NCBI GenBank assembly: GCA_017483605.1
Contig: JAFUWG010000010.1
Coordinates: 22,223-86,222, forward strand
DNA length: 64,000 bases
Source: Bacteroidaceae bacterium
GTDB lineage: Bacteria > Bacteroidota > Bacteroidia > Bacteroidales > Bacteroidaceae
Reading direction: 5' to 3'
The position numbers and the translations under genes are program-made. Of the stretch, positions 9,282 through 18,133 are shown piece after piece. Below the pieces are notes generated by a model. The model did no database searches. It was not told the origin of the DNA and saw nothing but the letters and a program-made list of their open reading frames with translations. The number at the start of each line of letters is the position of its first letter. Within the stretch, counting starts at the first letter, position 1.

Positions 9282-9441
9282 AAACAACGAATTTTTCGAA
9301 TTAGACGAATTATTTTGTAGCAATGCCATAAATGGCAACTAATAAAAGCGAATGCCACACGATTGGCATTCGCTTTTATTAGTTGCACCAAAGATGCATG
9401 ATTCCCTAAATAATTCGTCTAATTCGAAAAATTCGTTGTTT
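9282..9441. repeat. Nested perfect palindrome between the convergent rho and lipoprotein genes
   Basis: The outer arms 9282-9315 and 9408-9441 are perfect reverse complements over 34 bp and consist of repeated ACGAATT words. Inside, 9335-9357 and 9364-9386 form a second perfect 23-bp stem with a 6-nt loop. A partial extra copy of the arm start (AACAACGAATTTTTTA) precedes it at 9261. It lies exactly between two converging genes, so it may serve as a bidirectional terminator. Related arms occur at 26686-26851 and 36252-36280. Confidence 0.9.
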
Positions 9442-9447
9442 AAAAAA

Positions 9448-10155
9448 CTATTCGCCGTTACCTTCGCACAGATTCATGTATTCCTTCACATCCTTATTAT
9501 TCCTGAACGATTCCGGAGCACGGCCATAAATCTCATCAATCTGCGGCGTTGTGGTTGGGTAGCCAAACTGATTGTAGGCGTTATCGCAAAGCACCAAGAA
9601 ATAAGTGATACCCAACACATTATCATAATTCGCCGTCACGAAATCCGTTTCCAGCCTGTCAATCGCCTGACGCAACTCACCTTCCTCTTCGCCCAACTGA
9701 CGAAGAATCTCGTCATGGTCATAGCCATCCAGAATCATCGTACTCTCCTTGCGAGGCAACTCCTGCAAAAGAAACATCAGCGAATCACGCTCCGTCATGA
9801 AAGCATAGAAACGGTCATTCAGCGGAGTGCCCTCCACCTTCATCGCATTGTTCAGGGCAATCACCTTGATATCACCCTCCTCCAAAATCACAGGGATGTT
9901 GTCGCCGCCGTTACCAAAGAACATCCTCACACACATCACAGAGTCCACAGGGCCATTCATCGAAAAGGCACCGTGCAAAATCTTGCACGAGTCCACCGTC
10001 TTGCTCGCATCCGTACCTAACGGACGCAAATACACCATATCGCCATCATAGACCGACTGCAACGATGTGCCCGTGATGTTGTAACTGCTCGAACATGCCG
10101 CCAGCATCACCGTCACCAGTCCCGCAATCGCCAATATGTTCAAATTCTTTTTCAT
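9448..10155 (-). CDS. Lipoprotein with DUF4369-like N-terminal domain
   Basis: The start at 10155 was chosen because MKKNLNILAIAGLVTVMLAAC then forms a proper lipoprotein signal, with C21 as the lipidated residue; an upstream in-frame codon adds 20 residues with no signal character. The 235-residue mature part begins with SYNITGTSL and a beta-rich stretch (VYLRPLG, FSMNGPVDS, VILEEGDIKV) typical of the DUF4369 domain found next to thioredoxin-like domains in Bacteroidota. No CxxC thioredoxin motif is present. Function unknown. It converges with rho across the nested palindrome. Confidence 0.75.
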   Translation of the reverse strand: MKKNLNILAIAGLVTVMLAACSSSYNITGTSLQSVYDGDMVYLRPLGTDASKTVDSCKILHGAFSMNGPVDSVMCVRMFFGNGGDNIPVILEEGDIKVIALNNAMKVEGTPLNDRFYAFMTERDSLMFLLQELPRKESTMILDGYDHDEILRQLGEEEGELRQAIDRLETDFVTANYDNVLGITYFLVLCDNAYNQFGYPTTTPQIDEIYGRAPESFRNNKDVKEYMNLCEGNGE

Positions 10156-10497
10156 GTTGCAAAAGTACAAATCCTTTCCCACCTGACAAAATATTTCACA
10201 CACCTTAAACCACAATTAAAGGTAGTTTAACTTTTCGGAGGCACAATTACAACCATACACACCCGTATGTCGTTGAGAAAGACTGCCACCAATCGGGCAA
10301 AGGATATTTATGTATCCAAACAAAAATAGAGGGAAACTTGTTGTTTCCAGACATATTGATGTTGCAACATAGATAAAAAGAGGAGGAAAAGAGGATTGAC
10401 GCAACGTTGGGGTGGCTCATCGCATGGCATCTTCCGATTCCTTCCCGTCTTGGCAGGAATGTCAATTTCGTCTTGGTCAAAACGGCACACAGGGAGC
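10156..10497. other. Intergenic stretch without recognisable gene
   Basis: No coding region with protein-like composition, RNA gene or repeat was recognised here. The first 60 bp hold the probable promoter region of the minus-strand lipoprotein gene. The box CAAAAGTA at 10159-10166 reads TACTTTTG on the minus strand, directly before the start codon. Confidence 0.5.
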
Positions 10498-10601
10498 CTC
10501 AAAAGCGGTCTGAGTCAGACCGCCTCGGCGGTGTGACTCAGACCACCTGGGCGGTGTGAGTCACACCACTTCAGACGCAACGAGCGTGTCATTTTGTCCT
10601 A
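10498..10601 (-). repeat. Dispersed ~104-bp palindromic repeat, copy A
   Basis: It is built from alternating words GGTCTGAGTCAGACC, GGTGTGACTCAGACC and GGTGTGAGTCACACC, and ends in a unique tail (ACGAGCGTGTCATTTTGTCCT). The reverse complement matches 60036-60140 along its whole length with few changes, so this is a dispersed element present in both orientations. Confidence 0.85.
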
Positions 10602-10620
10602 TCGGGAGGAATGGAAAAAC

Positions 10621-10660
10621 CTGTGTGCCCGACTCGAAACCATTCGAGTCGGGCACACGG
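10621..10660. terminator. Strong hairpin of a palindromic spacer
   Basis: Arms 10621-10638 (CTGTGTGCCCGACTCGAA) and 10643-10660 pair over 17 of 18 positions with a 4-nt loop. There is no clear T run on either side, so a terminator role is only possible. Confidence 0.5.
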
Positions 10661-10689
10661 GTTGAGTTTATCGAGGGGTAAATCAATAA

Positions 10690-10724
10690 AAGGAAAAGGC
10701 ACAAAGCGAAAAGTGCTTTGTGCC
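10690..10724 (-). terminator. Rho-independent terminator after asnS
   Basis: On the minus strand an 11-bp stem AGGCACAAAGC ... GCTTTGTGCCT is followed by TTTCCTTTTATT. It lies 36 bp beyond the asnS stop. Confidence 0.8.
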
Positions 10725-10759
10725 TCGTATCATATCATTTACTGAGACTGACCAAGTGT

Positions 10760-12181
10760 TTAGAACTCGGCTGTCTTCGGCGTGCGTGGGAAGGGGATGA
10801 CGTCGCGGATGTTCTGCATACCGGTAACGAAGAGGATGAGGCGTTCGAAACCGAGACCGAAACCTGCATGGGGACAAGAGCCGAACTTACGGGTGTCGAG
10901 ATACCACCACATATCTTTCATCGGAATTTGGCGTTCCTCAATCTCGTTCATCAGTTTGCCGTAGTCTTCCTCGCGGACAGAACCGCCGATGATTTCGCCA
11001 ATCTGAGGGAAGAGCACGTCGGTGCCCTGCACGGTCTGCTCCATCTCCTTGCCGTCGAGTACGGGGTTCTTCTCGTCTATCTTCATGTAGAACGCCTTGA
11101 TTTTCTTGGGGTAGTTCGTCATGATGACAGGCTTCTTGAAGTATTCCTCGACGAGGTAGCGCTCATGCTCGCTGGCGAGGTCGTCGCCCCAGTTGCAGGG
11201 GAACTCGAACTTCTTGCCGTCCTTGATGGCTTGCTGCAGGATCTCGATGCCCTTGGTGTAGGGCAGACGCACGAAGTCTTCCTTGAGGATGCCTTCGAGA
11301 CGTTCGATGAGCCCCTTGTCTATCATCTTGTTGAGGAAGTCGAGGTCGTCCTTGCAATGGTCGAGTGCCCAACGGACACAATACTTGATGAAGTCTTCCT
11401 CAAGATCCATGAGGTCGTCCAAATCCATGAAGGCAATTTCTGGCTCAATCATCCAGAACTCAGCCAGGTGGCGAGGGGTGTTGGAGTTCTCAGCACGGAA
11501 AGTGGGACCAAAGGTGTAGATGGCACCCAAGGCGGTGGCACCCAGTTCGCCTTCCAACTGACCGGAGACGGTCAGAGAGGTCTGCTTGCCGAAGAAGTCG
11601 TCATCGTAGATGATGGAGCCATTTTCGTCTTTCTTGAGGTCGTAGAGGTTCTTGGTGGTCACCTGGAACATCTGACCAGCACCCTCACAGTCGGAGGCGG
11701 TGATGATGGGGGTGTGGAAGTAGAAGTAACCGTGCTCATGGAAGTAGGTGTGGATGGCCATCGCCATGTTATGGCGAATACGCATCACAGCACCAAACGT
11801 GTTAGTACGCAGACGCATGTGGGCGTGCTGACGCATATACTCGAAGGACTGTCCCTTCTTCTGCATCGGGTAGTCGGCAGGACATTCGCCAAAGACCTTG
11901 ATGTCCGTGGCTTGCACTTCTACTGCCTGACCCGAGCCGATAGATTCTACCATCGTTCCTGTCACAGAAAGACAGGCACCAGTGGTAATCAGTTTCATCA
12001 TTTCCGGGTCAAACTTCTCCACGTCAGCAACCACCTGCACATTCTTGATGGTAGAACCATCGTTCAAGGCAATGAAGTTGACAGCCTTGCTGCCTCGCTT
12101 GGTGCGAACCCAACCCATGACGGTGACCTCGGCACCGAAGTCGGTGCGCTGAAGGAGGTCTATGATTTTTGTTCTTTTCAT
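10760..12181 (-). CDS. asnS: Asparagine--tRNA ligase
   Basis: This class II aminoacyl-tRNA synthetase charges tRNA-Asn. The N-terminal OB-fold anticodon-binding domain ([18 protein letters not shown]) covers residues 17-110. The catalytic core has the motif 2 region [22 protein letters not shown], with the asparagine-type [11 protein letters not shown], and the motif 3 GFGLGFERL near the C-terminus. The 473-residue length is usual. It follows the rluB gene by 12 bp and closes the purB-rluB-asnS unit with a terminator. Confidence 0.97.
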   Translation of the reverse strand: MKRTKIIDLLQRTDFGAEVTVMGWVRTKRGSKAVNFIALNDGSTIKNVQVVADVEKFDPEMMKLITTGACLSVTGTMVESIGSGQAVEVQATDIKVFGECPADYPMQKKGQSFEYMRQHAHMRLRTNTFGAVMRIRHNMAMAIHTYFHEHGYFYFHTPIITASDCEGAGQMFQVTTKNLYDLKKDENGSIIYDDDFFGKQTSLTVSGQLEGELGATALGAIYTFGPTFRAENSNTPRHLAEFWMIEPEIAFMDLDDLMDLEEDFIKYCVRWALDHCKDDLDFLNKMIDKGLIERLEGILKEDFVRLPYTKGIEILQQAIKDGKKFEFPCNWGDDLASEHERYLVEEYFKKPVIMTNYPKKIKAFYMKIDEKNPVLDGKEMEQTVQGTDVLFPQIGEIIGGSVREEDYGKLMNEIEERQIPMKDMWWYLDTRKFGSCPHAGFGLGFERLILFVTGMQNIRDVIPFPRTPKTAEF

Positions 12182-12193
12182 CTGTTTCCTTAT

Positions 12194-13600
12194 TTATTCA
12201 TAATGTCCTGTGTGCAGCATAGCCACTTCCTGCTCGGTGAGGAAACGCCAATCGCCACGCTTGATGCCCTTCTTGGTGAGACCTGCAAACATGACGCGGT
12301 CGAGTTTGCAAACCTTGTAGCCAAGGCTCTCGAAGATACGGCGAACGATGCGGTTCTTGCCAGAGTGAATCTCGATGCCCACCTGCTTGCGGTCGGTCTC
12401 GGAGGCATAACTGATAGCATCTGCCTTGATGTCGCCATCCTCGAGGGTGATGCCCTCGGCAATCTGCTTCATGTCAGCAGCGGTCAAGTTCTTGTCGAGG
12501 AATACATGGTAAATCTTCTTCTTGAGGAACTTAGGATGGGTCAACTTAGAGGCAAGGTCGCCATCGTTGGTGAAGAGAAGCACACCCGTGGTGTTGCGGT
12601 CGAGACGACCTACAGGATAGATGCGTTCGCGGCAACAGTTCTTCACGAGGTCCATCACGGTCTTGCGCTGCTGTGGGTCATCGGAAGTAGTCACGTAATC
12701 CTTGGGTTTGTTGAGGATGACGTACACCTTCTTCTCTATGCTGACAAGTTGATCGTGGAAATGTACCTCATCAGTACGCTGCACCTTCGTACCCAACTCA
12801 GTCACCACCTGTCCGTTGACAGACACAACGCCTGCCTGGATGAACTGGTCGGCCTCACGACGTGAGCAGACGCCTGCATTTGCCAAGAACTTATTGAGAC
12901 GGATAGGTGCATTGGGGTCTTCCAGATACTCCTTGTACTCAATCTGCTTCTTCATGCTATACTTGGCATTGGGGTTGTAGTCGGCAGAGTGCTGACGATA
13001 TGGACGCTGCTGATAGCCACCACGCTGATTGTTGTAGCCGCCACGCTGGTTATTATAACCACCACGTTGGTTGTTGTAGCCACCACGCTGCTGATAACCA
13101 CCCTGCTGGTAGCCACCACGCTGGTTGTTGTAGCCGCCTTGGCGTGGCTGATAACCTCCCTGACGTGGCTGATAGCCGCCACGCTGTTCGTAGCCACCCT
13201 CCTGGTCACCATTGGGCTGATAACCACGATTGTTGTAACCACGCTGCTGATAACCGCCACGGTTGCTCTGATAGCCACCACGATTGTTATAGCCGCCATT
13301 ATTATAAGAAGGACGTGGCTGATAACCGCCTTGACGTGGCTGGTAGCCACCCTCCTCGGAGGAAGAGCCGCCAAAACCTGCTGGACGGAAACCACGCTCA
13401 TTCTGAGAGCCATTGGAACTGTAGGCAGCACCACGGTTGATGCGAGGACGCTGCGGACGGTCGCCACGGTTGTAGGAGGGGCGACTGCCATAGTTGTTTT
13501 CACGGTTGTAGGATGGACGATAGCCCTCGCGGCTGCCTCCATTTTCAGATGTTTCTTCTGATGCAGGTGTCTTGCCCTGCCATTCATCAATTTCAGACAT
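12194..13600 (-). CDS. RluB-type pseudouridine synthase with long Gly/Tyr/Arg/Gln-rich N-terminal tail
   Basis: The C-terminal half is a normal rRNA pseudouridine synthase of the RsuA/RluB/E/F group. It has an S4 RNA-binding domain (about 233-280, RLNKFLANAGVCSRREAD) and the catalytic loop GRLDRNTTG at 331-339 with Asp334. Residues 20-205 are low-complexity, made of repeats such as GGYNNQR, GGYQPRQ and GGYQQR, probably disordered and RNA-binding like eukaryotic RGG proteins. The repeats are also tandem at the DNA level (13010-13340). Enzyme type is firm; the exact rRNA target is not. It lies 55 bp after purB and 12 bp before asnS. Confidence 0.92.
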   Translation of the reverse strand: MSEIDEWQGKTPASEETSENGGSREGYRPSYNRENNYGSRPSYNRGDRPQRPRINRGAAYSSNGSQNERGFRPAGFGGSSSEEGGYQPRQGGYQPRPSYNNGGYNNRGGYQSNRGGYQQRGYNNRGYQPNGDQEGGYEQRGGYQPRQGGYQPRQGGYNNQRGGYQQGGYQQRGGYNNQRGGYNNQRGGYNNQRGGYQQRPYRQHSADYNPNAKYSMKKQIEYKEYLEDPNAPIRLNKFLANAGVCSRREADQFIQAGVVSVNGQVVTELGTKVQRTDEVHFHDQLVSIEKKVYVILNKPKDYVTTSDDPQQRKTVMDLVKNCCRERIYPVGRLDRNTTGVLLFTNDGDLASKLTHPKFLKKKIYHVFLDKNLTAADMKQIAEGITLEDGDIKADAISYASETDRKQVGIEIHSGKNRIVRRIFESLGYKVCKLDRVMFAGLTKKGIKRGDWRFLTEQEVAMLHTGHYE

Positions 13601-13655
13601 AATTGTTAATGCTATTAAATGTTTGTAATCCTAAAAATTTTTTATGTGTTGTTAT

Positions 13656-15002
13656 TTAGATTCCAGTGTAAGTGTGAGGGGTGATGGCACGAAGTTCCGC
13701 CTTCACGCTCTCCGACACGTCCAAGCCATCGATGAAGCCCGCGATGCTCTCGGCGGTGATGGCGGCATTGGTACGAGTGAGTGCCTTGAGTGCCTCGTAT
13801 GGATGAGGATATGCCTCACGACGAAGAATCGTCTGGATGCCTTCCGCACACACTGCCCAGCAGTTGTCGAGGTCGCGATTGATGGCATCCTGATTGAGCA
13901 GAAGTTTGCGAAGCCCCTTCAAGGTTGACTGGATGGAGATGACCATGTGACCCATCGGCACGCCCACGTTGCGAAGCACGGTCGAGTCGGTCAGGTCACG
14001 CTGCAAACGGCTGACTGGCAACTTTTGGCTCAAGAAGGCAAGGATGGCGTTTGCCATGCCAAGGTTGCCCTCCGAGTTCTCAAAGTCAATGGGGTTCACC
14101 TTGTGAGGCATGGCGGAAGAACCGACCTCACCTGCCTTAATCTTCTGCTTGAAGTATTCCATCGAGACGTACATCCAGAAGTCGCGGTCGAGGTCGATGA
14201 TGATGGTATTGATACGCTTCATGGCATCGAAGATGGCACCCATGTTGTCGTAGTTGCTAATCTGAGTGGTCCATTGTTCACGCTCCAAGCCCAACTTCTC
14301 GCTCACAAACTTGTTGCCAAAGGCTTTCCAATCGTAAGCGGGATAAGCAATGTGATGGGCATTATAATTACCTGTCGCACCACCAAACTTAGCCGTTATC
14401 TTGCAAGCCTTCAACTGGTTCAGTTGCTCGGTCAGTCGATAGACATACACCATCACCTCCTTGCCCAAACGGGTAGGAGAGGCTGGCTGTCCGTGTGTCT
14501 TTGCCAACATCGGGATGTCTTTCCATTCGTCGGCATACTCCTGCAACTGGGCAATCAGTTCCTCCACCTGAGGATAGTACACCTCAGCGAGTGCATCCTT
14601 GATGGTCAACGGGATGGAAGTGTTGTTGATGTCCTGACTGGTCAAACCAAAGTGAATAAACTCTTTATATTCGTCAAAGTTTCCGATTTTATCCAACTCC
14701 TCCTTGATGAAGTATTCCACTGCCTTCACGTCGTGATTCGTCACCTTTTCGATGTCCTTCACACGCTGAGCATCCGCCTCGGTGAAGTTGCGGTAGATGT
14801 CACGCAGCCGCTCGAAGAGGCTCTGATCGAAACTCTTCAACTGAGGCAAAGGCAGTTCGCAAAGCGTGATGATATACTCGATTTCAACCCGCACACGATA
14901 CTTAATAAGTGCATATTCGGAAAAATAGGAAGCCAAGTCCTGTGTTTTACTTCTGTAACGGCCATCAATAGGAGAAATGGCCGTAAGTGCATCAAGTTCC
15001 AT
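13656..15002 (-). CDS. purB: Adenylosuccinate lyase
   Basis: PurB acts twice in purine synthesis, releasing fumarate from SAICAR and from adenylosuccinate. The 448-residue protein has the superfamily signature GSSAMPHKVNPIDFEN, the HFGLTSQDINNT region and the KTHGQPASPTRLG stretch with the catalytic histidine. Length is normal. It is the first gene of the minus-strand unit with rluB and asnS. Confidence 0.96.
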   Translation of the reverse strand: MELDALTAISPIDGRYRSKTQDLASYFSEYALIKYRVRVEIEYIITLCELPLPQLKSFDQSLFERLRDIYRNFTEADAQRVKDIEKVTNHDVKAVEYFIKEELDKIGNFDEYKEFIHFGLTSQDINNTSIPLTIKDALAEVYYPQVEELIAQLQEYADEWKDIPMLAKTHGQPASPTRLGKEVMVYVYRLTEQLNQLKACKITAKFGGATGNYNAHHIAYPAYDWKAFGNKFVSEKLGLEREQWTTQISNYDNMGAIFDAMKRINTIIIDLDRDFWMYVSMEYFKQKIKAGEVGSSAMPHKVNPIDFENSEGNLGMANAILAFLSQKLPVSRLQRDLTDSTVLRNVGVPMGHMVISIQSTLKGLRKLLLNQDAINRDLDNCWAVCAEGIQTILRREAYPHPYEALKALTRTNAAITAESIAGFIDGLDVSESVKAELRAITPHTYTGI

Positions 15003-15111
15003 ATTTTCTATACGTTTATACTAATCTGTCGGCGTCTCCGAGACGCTCTATACCTAAATGTGTCTAATTGATTGCTAAATTAAACGATGATTGTCTTTTG
15101 CTTTTACGTTG

Positions 15112-15119
15112 CAAAGTTA
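15112..15119 (-). promoter_or_regulatory. Candidate -7 box of purB
   Basis: CAAAGTTA on the plus strand reads TAACTTTG on the minus strand, fitting TAnnTTTG. A TTG at the ideal spacing is not seen. The implied purB leader is about 105 nt and contains a small palindrome, GCGTCT-CCG-AGACGC, at 15032-15046. Confidence 0.5.
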
Positions 15120-15188
15120 ATGCTTTTTCGCCAAGAAAACGGGCTGTCACCCTAAGAAAATGCCTTTCGCCATGACATTTACGCATTT

Positions 15189-15578
15189 TTAACCTTTATC
15201 GACGGCTGAAATGCGAAATGTGGTGTACACTTCTATCACCACAAAAATGACAAACAGTACCAGCCACGACGATGGCCCCACATACATGCCGCTATAGAAG
15301 CCCTGAGGCAGAAACATCAGCATGGCAGAAAGGATGAGTGCCACCATGCCAAACACACGTTGATGATAGAGTCGTCGCAAGGTCAATTCTTTGGGGTCAC
15401 GCTCGGAATATTTCTGATAGAAAGGAGTCTGCACGAACCTGCCCACAGCAAACAACACCACCCCCACAGCCATCAGCCACGGAGCCACGGCACGCATCGG
15501 CAGCCACCCGATAGCACCTACCACTACCAGCGTTTCGCCCAACATCTCCACATATCCCAAAATTCTGTCTCTTTCCAT
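15189..15578 (-). CDS. Small membrane protein of unknown function
   Basis: Four hydrophobic segments are visible (VEMLGETLVVVGAIGW, PWLMAVGVVLFAVG, VFGMVALILSAMLM, WLVLFVIFVVIEVY). I place the start at MERDRILGYVE (15578). This avoids a 38-bp overlap with the upstream gene and removes 19 residues of basic, non-membrane sequence; an ATG at 15635 is the alternative. The 129-residue protein follows the DivIC/FtsB-like gene by about 20 bp and probably shares its message. No family with known function was recognised. Confidence 0.75.
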   Translation of the reverse strand: MERDRILGYVEMLGETLVVVGAIGWLPMRAVAPWLMAVGVVLFAVGRFVQTPFYQKYSERDPKELTLRRLYHQRVFGMVALILSAMLMFLPQGFYSGMYVGPSSWLVLFVIFVVIEVYTTFRISAVDKG

Positions 15579-15597
15579 CACAAAACTGGTCAATCGC

Positions 15598-15897
15598 CTA
15601 ATCCTCGTCTTCCTCCACAATGAAAATATCTTCATTGTCAGTCTTCATGTAGTAGCGGCGGCGAGCCACTTCCTTCACAGCCTCATGGTCGTTCTTCAAG
15701 GCATCGAGCGTCTGCTTGTCTGTGTCGAACTTTCGGTTATACTCTTCGATTTCCCCTTTCAGTTTTGCAATCTCCTGCCGCTGACCAATGCGGTTGACGA
15801 TACTGCTTTCGCCAACAAAACCCGTCACACCGACAAAAATTGCCAGTGCCACAAAATACTTCAGTTTAAAAACCCAATACAAAATGGAACGTTTCAT
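15598..15897 (-). CDS. Septum formation initiator, DivIC/FtsB-like
   Basis: The 99-residue protein has a short cytoplasmic N-terminus, one membrane segment (FVALAIFVGVTGFVG) and then a coiled coil (residues 37-75). It ends in an acidic tail after the conserved VKEVARRRYYMK motif. This layout is that of DivIC/FtsB, which links FtsL and FtsQ in the divisome. It is the first gene after a strong promoter. Confidence 0.88.
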   Translation of the reverse strand: MKRSILYWVFKLKYFVALAIFVGVTGFVGESSIVNRIGQRQEIAKLKGEIEEYNRKFDTDKQTLDALKNDHEAVKEVARRRYYMKTDNEDIFIVEEDED

Positions 15898-15955
15898 AAG
15901 TTCTTTCCGTCCTCCAAAGTTGAAAAATTACAATTCAAATTACATTTTCGACCCA

Positions 15956-15987
15956 CAAAGATAGATTAAAATTCATTAAACAGCAAA
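15956..15987 (-). promoter_or_regulatory. Promoter of the DivIC/FtsB-like gene
   Basis: On the minus strand TTTG (15987-15984), 20 bp, then TATCTTTG (15963-15956). This is a full match to the Bacteroidota consensus. The start codon lies about 58 bp downstream. Confidence 0.75.
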
Positions 15988-16001
15988 TATCTTTCAAAGA
16001 A

Positions 16002-16036
16002 TTTGTTGTAAAAACCGACAAAGATGCGTACTTTTG
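16002..16036 (+). promoter_or_regulatory. Promoter of the DUF4923-like gene
   Basis: TTTGTTG at 16002-16008, 20 bp, then TACTTTTG at 16029-16036. It is divergent from the DivIC/FtsB promoter; the two elements are separated by only about 15 bp. Confidence 0.75.
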
Positions 16037-16079
16037 TAGAAAATTACAGATTCACCTATCTATTCACTTGATTAAAAAC

Positions 16080-16727
16080 ATGAAAAAGAACATGATTAAA
16101 CTTGCCCTTGTGGCAATGGTGGCATTCATCGCACCTACGACCATGAATGCACAACTCAACGAGATTCTCGGAAAAGCCAAAGAAGCCATCTCTGGTTCGT
16201 CCTCCACAGCCGGCACCGTCACCGATGTCATTGGCGACCTGCTCGGTTCCAGCAAAATCACAGAGAAGAATTTGTCTGGCACATGGGTGTACACGCAGCC
16301 TTGCGTTGCGTTCGAGAGCGAGAACGTGCTCAGCAACATCGGTGGCAGCGTAGCATCGTCGAAAGTCGAAGAGAAACTGAAAAAGGCTTTGGAAAAGGCA
16401 GGCATCAAGTCAGGCAAAGTGACCATCACCTTCAACACCGACAAGACATTTGCCATGAAGGTCAGCAAAAAGTCACTCTCTGGCACCTACGAGATTGACG
16501 GTTCCAACGTGATCCTCAATTTCACTTCACCCGCCCGCAGCATCAAGACGAACGCCAAAATTTCGTTGGGCACGTTGCAACTTGCCATGAATGCCGACAA
16601 GATGTTGGAAATCGTCAACACCATCACCACCAAGGCAAGTGCCTACTCCAGCCAGATGGCAACCGTCTCTTCGGTGCTCAGCCAGTACAACGGCATGTAT
16701 CTCGGCATGAAGTTCAACAAGAAATAA
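16080..16727 (+). CDS. Secreted DUF4923-like protein
   Basis: The ATG at 16080 gives a clean signal peptide (MKKNMIKLALVAMVAFIAP ... NAQ); an in-frame TTG 12 bp upstream is less likely. The 215-residue product has LNEILGKAKEAISG, then LSGTWVYTQPCVAFES near residue 65 and LSGTYEIDGSNVILNF further on. That pattern of short beta strands is known from the Bacteroidota DUF4923 (lipocalin-like) proteins. No function is established. It faces its own promoter and ends in a long duplicated-arm terminator. Confidence 0.78.
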   Translation: MKKNMIKLALVAMVAFIAPTTMNAQLNEILGKAKEAISGSSSTAGTVTDVIGDLLGSSKITEKNLSGTWVYTQPCVAFESENVLSNIGGSVASSKVEEKLKKALEKAGIKSGKVTITFNTDKTFAMKVSKKSLSGTYEIDGSNVILNFTSPARSIKTNAKISLGTLQLAMNADKMLEIVNTITTKASAYSSQMATVSSVLSQYNGMYLGMKFNKK

Positions 16728-16749
16728 CAAAATGGGGGCACCCCAAAAT

Positions 16750-16818
16750 CGGAGTGCCCCACATCAATCCATCGGAGTGCCCCACATCGATTCACAGATG
16801 TGGGGCACTCCGTTTTTT
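16750..16818 (+). terminator. Terminator with duplicated left arm
   Basis: The 16-bp word CGGAGTGCCCCACATC occurs at 16750-16765 and again at 16773-16788. Its exact reverse complement is at 16797-16812, followed by six T. Either left copy can pair with the single right arm. It sits between two converging genes. Confidence 0.85.
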
Positions 16819-16827
16819 CGTTCTTTA

Positions 16828-18078
16828 TTATTTCCCAACTTTCACACGGACAGGATGATTCACGCCATCCTTCCAAGCATCCAACGAGGCAAACCATTCT
16901 TTGGCCGAATGATAACCTTGCTCTTCTTTGTCGGCACAGAAACTGACATAGTAGCGAATCGAATTGCTACGGTCGGCTTCCACCGTGAACAAATAGTTCA
17001 AATCATCCTCCTGTGCCCCTTGGATATACTCCTTGGGCACATACACCGCCAAGCCCACAGGCTCAGGTGCCCACTGCTGCTTCTTGCCCATATCGGGGTA
17101 GTCACATCCCCACGATGCAGCAACACCGTCTGCATGCCAAAAGCCTTCAGACTGATGTCCACGTCGAGTTTCCTCGTCGGCTGTGGCACCCACCTTCTGC
17201 ACACCCGTACAGAACCGATGGTCTCCTGCACCCTCCAACATCACATCCACCGTCAAGTCGCGATGTCCTGCATAGAGCGAATAATACTGGTGCATATCGT
17301 AAGTGCCGCCATCCGCAGCCTTCACCCCCAAGTCATACACTTCCACGACCGTCCGCAACGCACCACTCGTCACCACACGTTGACCTCTCACCGCCACATC
17401 TGTCCAGTTCTCTGGTTGCAAGGTCTTCATGTTCCAATCTTTGAACGAGCCACATCCGATGGCATTACCTGCCCATAGCACATCCACGCCATATCCCTGC
17501 TGCAACTGCTCAGCCGACGTGTAGAACTGCGTCTCTGGCAACTCTATCCGCCTGTACTTCTTCCCATACAGGTCAATGTTCTGCCGATGGTCGAAGTAAA
17601 TGCGATACCCCGTCAACTCCGACTCTATCGTTACGCCGTGCATATAAATGTCGTTAAACAAGAAACTCTTCCCCGGAGCCTCCACCTTCAGCACATCAGG
17701 ATGCTTGTCCTGCTTGTCACGAATCTGCAACGCCGTATATACACGCGGCTTTTCGTCCGCATGACTTTCCTCCCCCGACAGTTCCACCTGAAACGATTTC
17801 GTTTCCAACCCCTTCACATCCGTCAAGAAAAACACCTCATCCGCTCTCAAATCCCCATCCATATCATCCAACTGACAAGGCACTTCCCTACCCTCGCAAG
17901 TAACCCTTGCACTCTTCACCTCAAAGCCCACCTTCTTCACCTCCTTCAACCTCACCACCACAGGCTCATCCACCTTGTCCACACTCCACTCGTTCGAGAC
18001 CGTCACCTTGACCGTCTTCGTTTGTGCCGATGCTGCCACCGAAAGCAGCCATAGACATATAAAAGAAATCTTTTTCAT
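16828..18078 (-). CDS. Secreted DUF4861 family protein
   Basis: The start at 18078 gives a signal peptide (MKKISFICLWLLSVAASAQ); the longer frame adds 12 residues of no obvious role. The 416-residue protein contains NEWSVDKVDEPVVVRL, the block DMDGDLRADEVFFL, YRIYFDHRQNIDLYGKK, and C-terminal RYYVSFCADKEEQGY. I recognise this as the DUF4861 family, usually found with pectin-degrading enzymes of Bacteroidota. A carbohydrate-related role is inferred; no catalytic residues are assigned. The two pectin genes of this window are 28 kb away. Confidence 0.78.
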   Translation of the reverse strand: MKKISFICLWLLSVAASAQTKTVKVTVSNEWSVDKVDEPVVVRLKEVKKVGFEVKSARVTCEGREVPCQLDDMDGDLRADEVFFLTDVKGLETKSFQVELSGEESHADEKPRVYTALQIRDKQDKHPDVLKVEAPGKSFLFNDIYMHGVTIESELTGYRIYFDHRQNIDLYGKKYRRIELPETQFYTSAEQLQQGYGVDVLWAGNAIGCGSFKDWNMKTLQPENWTDVAVRGQRVVTSGALRTVVEVYDLGVKAADGGTYDMHQYYSLYAGHRDLTVDVMLEGAGDHRFCTGVQKVGATADEETRRGHQSEGFWHADGVAASWGCDYPDMGKKQQWAPEPVGLAVYVPKEYIQGAQEDDLNYLFTVEADRSNSIRYYVSFCADKEEQGYHSAKEWFASLDAWKDGVNHPVRVKVGK

Positions 18079-18102
18079 AAATCCATGATTTTGTTGATAC
18101 TG

Positions 18103-18133
18103 CAAAGGTAGCAAAAAAATTACATTGTTGCAA
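18103..18133 (-). promoter_or_regulatory. Promoter of the DUF4861 gene
   Basis: On the minus strand TTG (18133-18131), 20 bp, TACCTTTG (18110-18103). The start codon is 25 bp downstream. Confidence 0.7.

Noticed and set aside
10718-12865. A 715-codon open frame on the plus strand across asnS and the rluB-type gene
   Set aside because: It is the antisense shadow of two clear genes with strong codon bias; its composition is not that of a known protein and it has no promoter.
13010-13340. Regularly spaced repeats that could suggest a CRISPR array
   Set aside because: The units are 18-24 bp codon repeats of GGYNNQR/GGYQPRQ inside a protein gene, without unique spacers.
12989-13561. A plus-strand frame predicted to be very hydrophobic (runs of Thr, Leu, Val, Ile), like a membrane protein
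   Set aside because: It is the complement of the GGY/NNQ repeats on the other strand; the hydrophobicity follows from the repeat codons.
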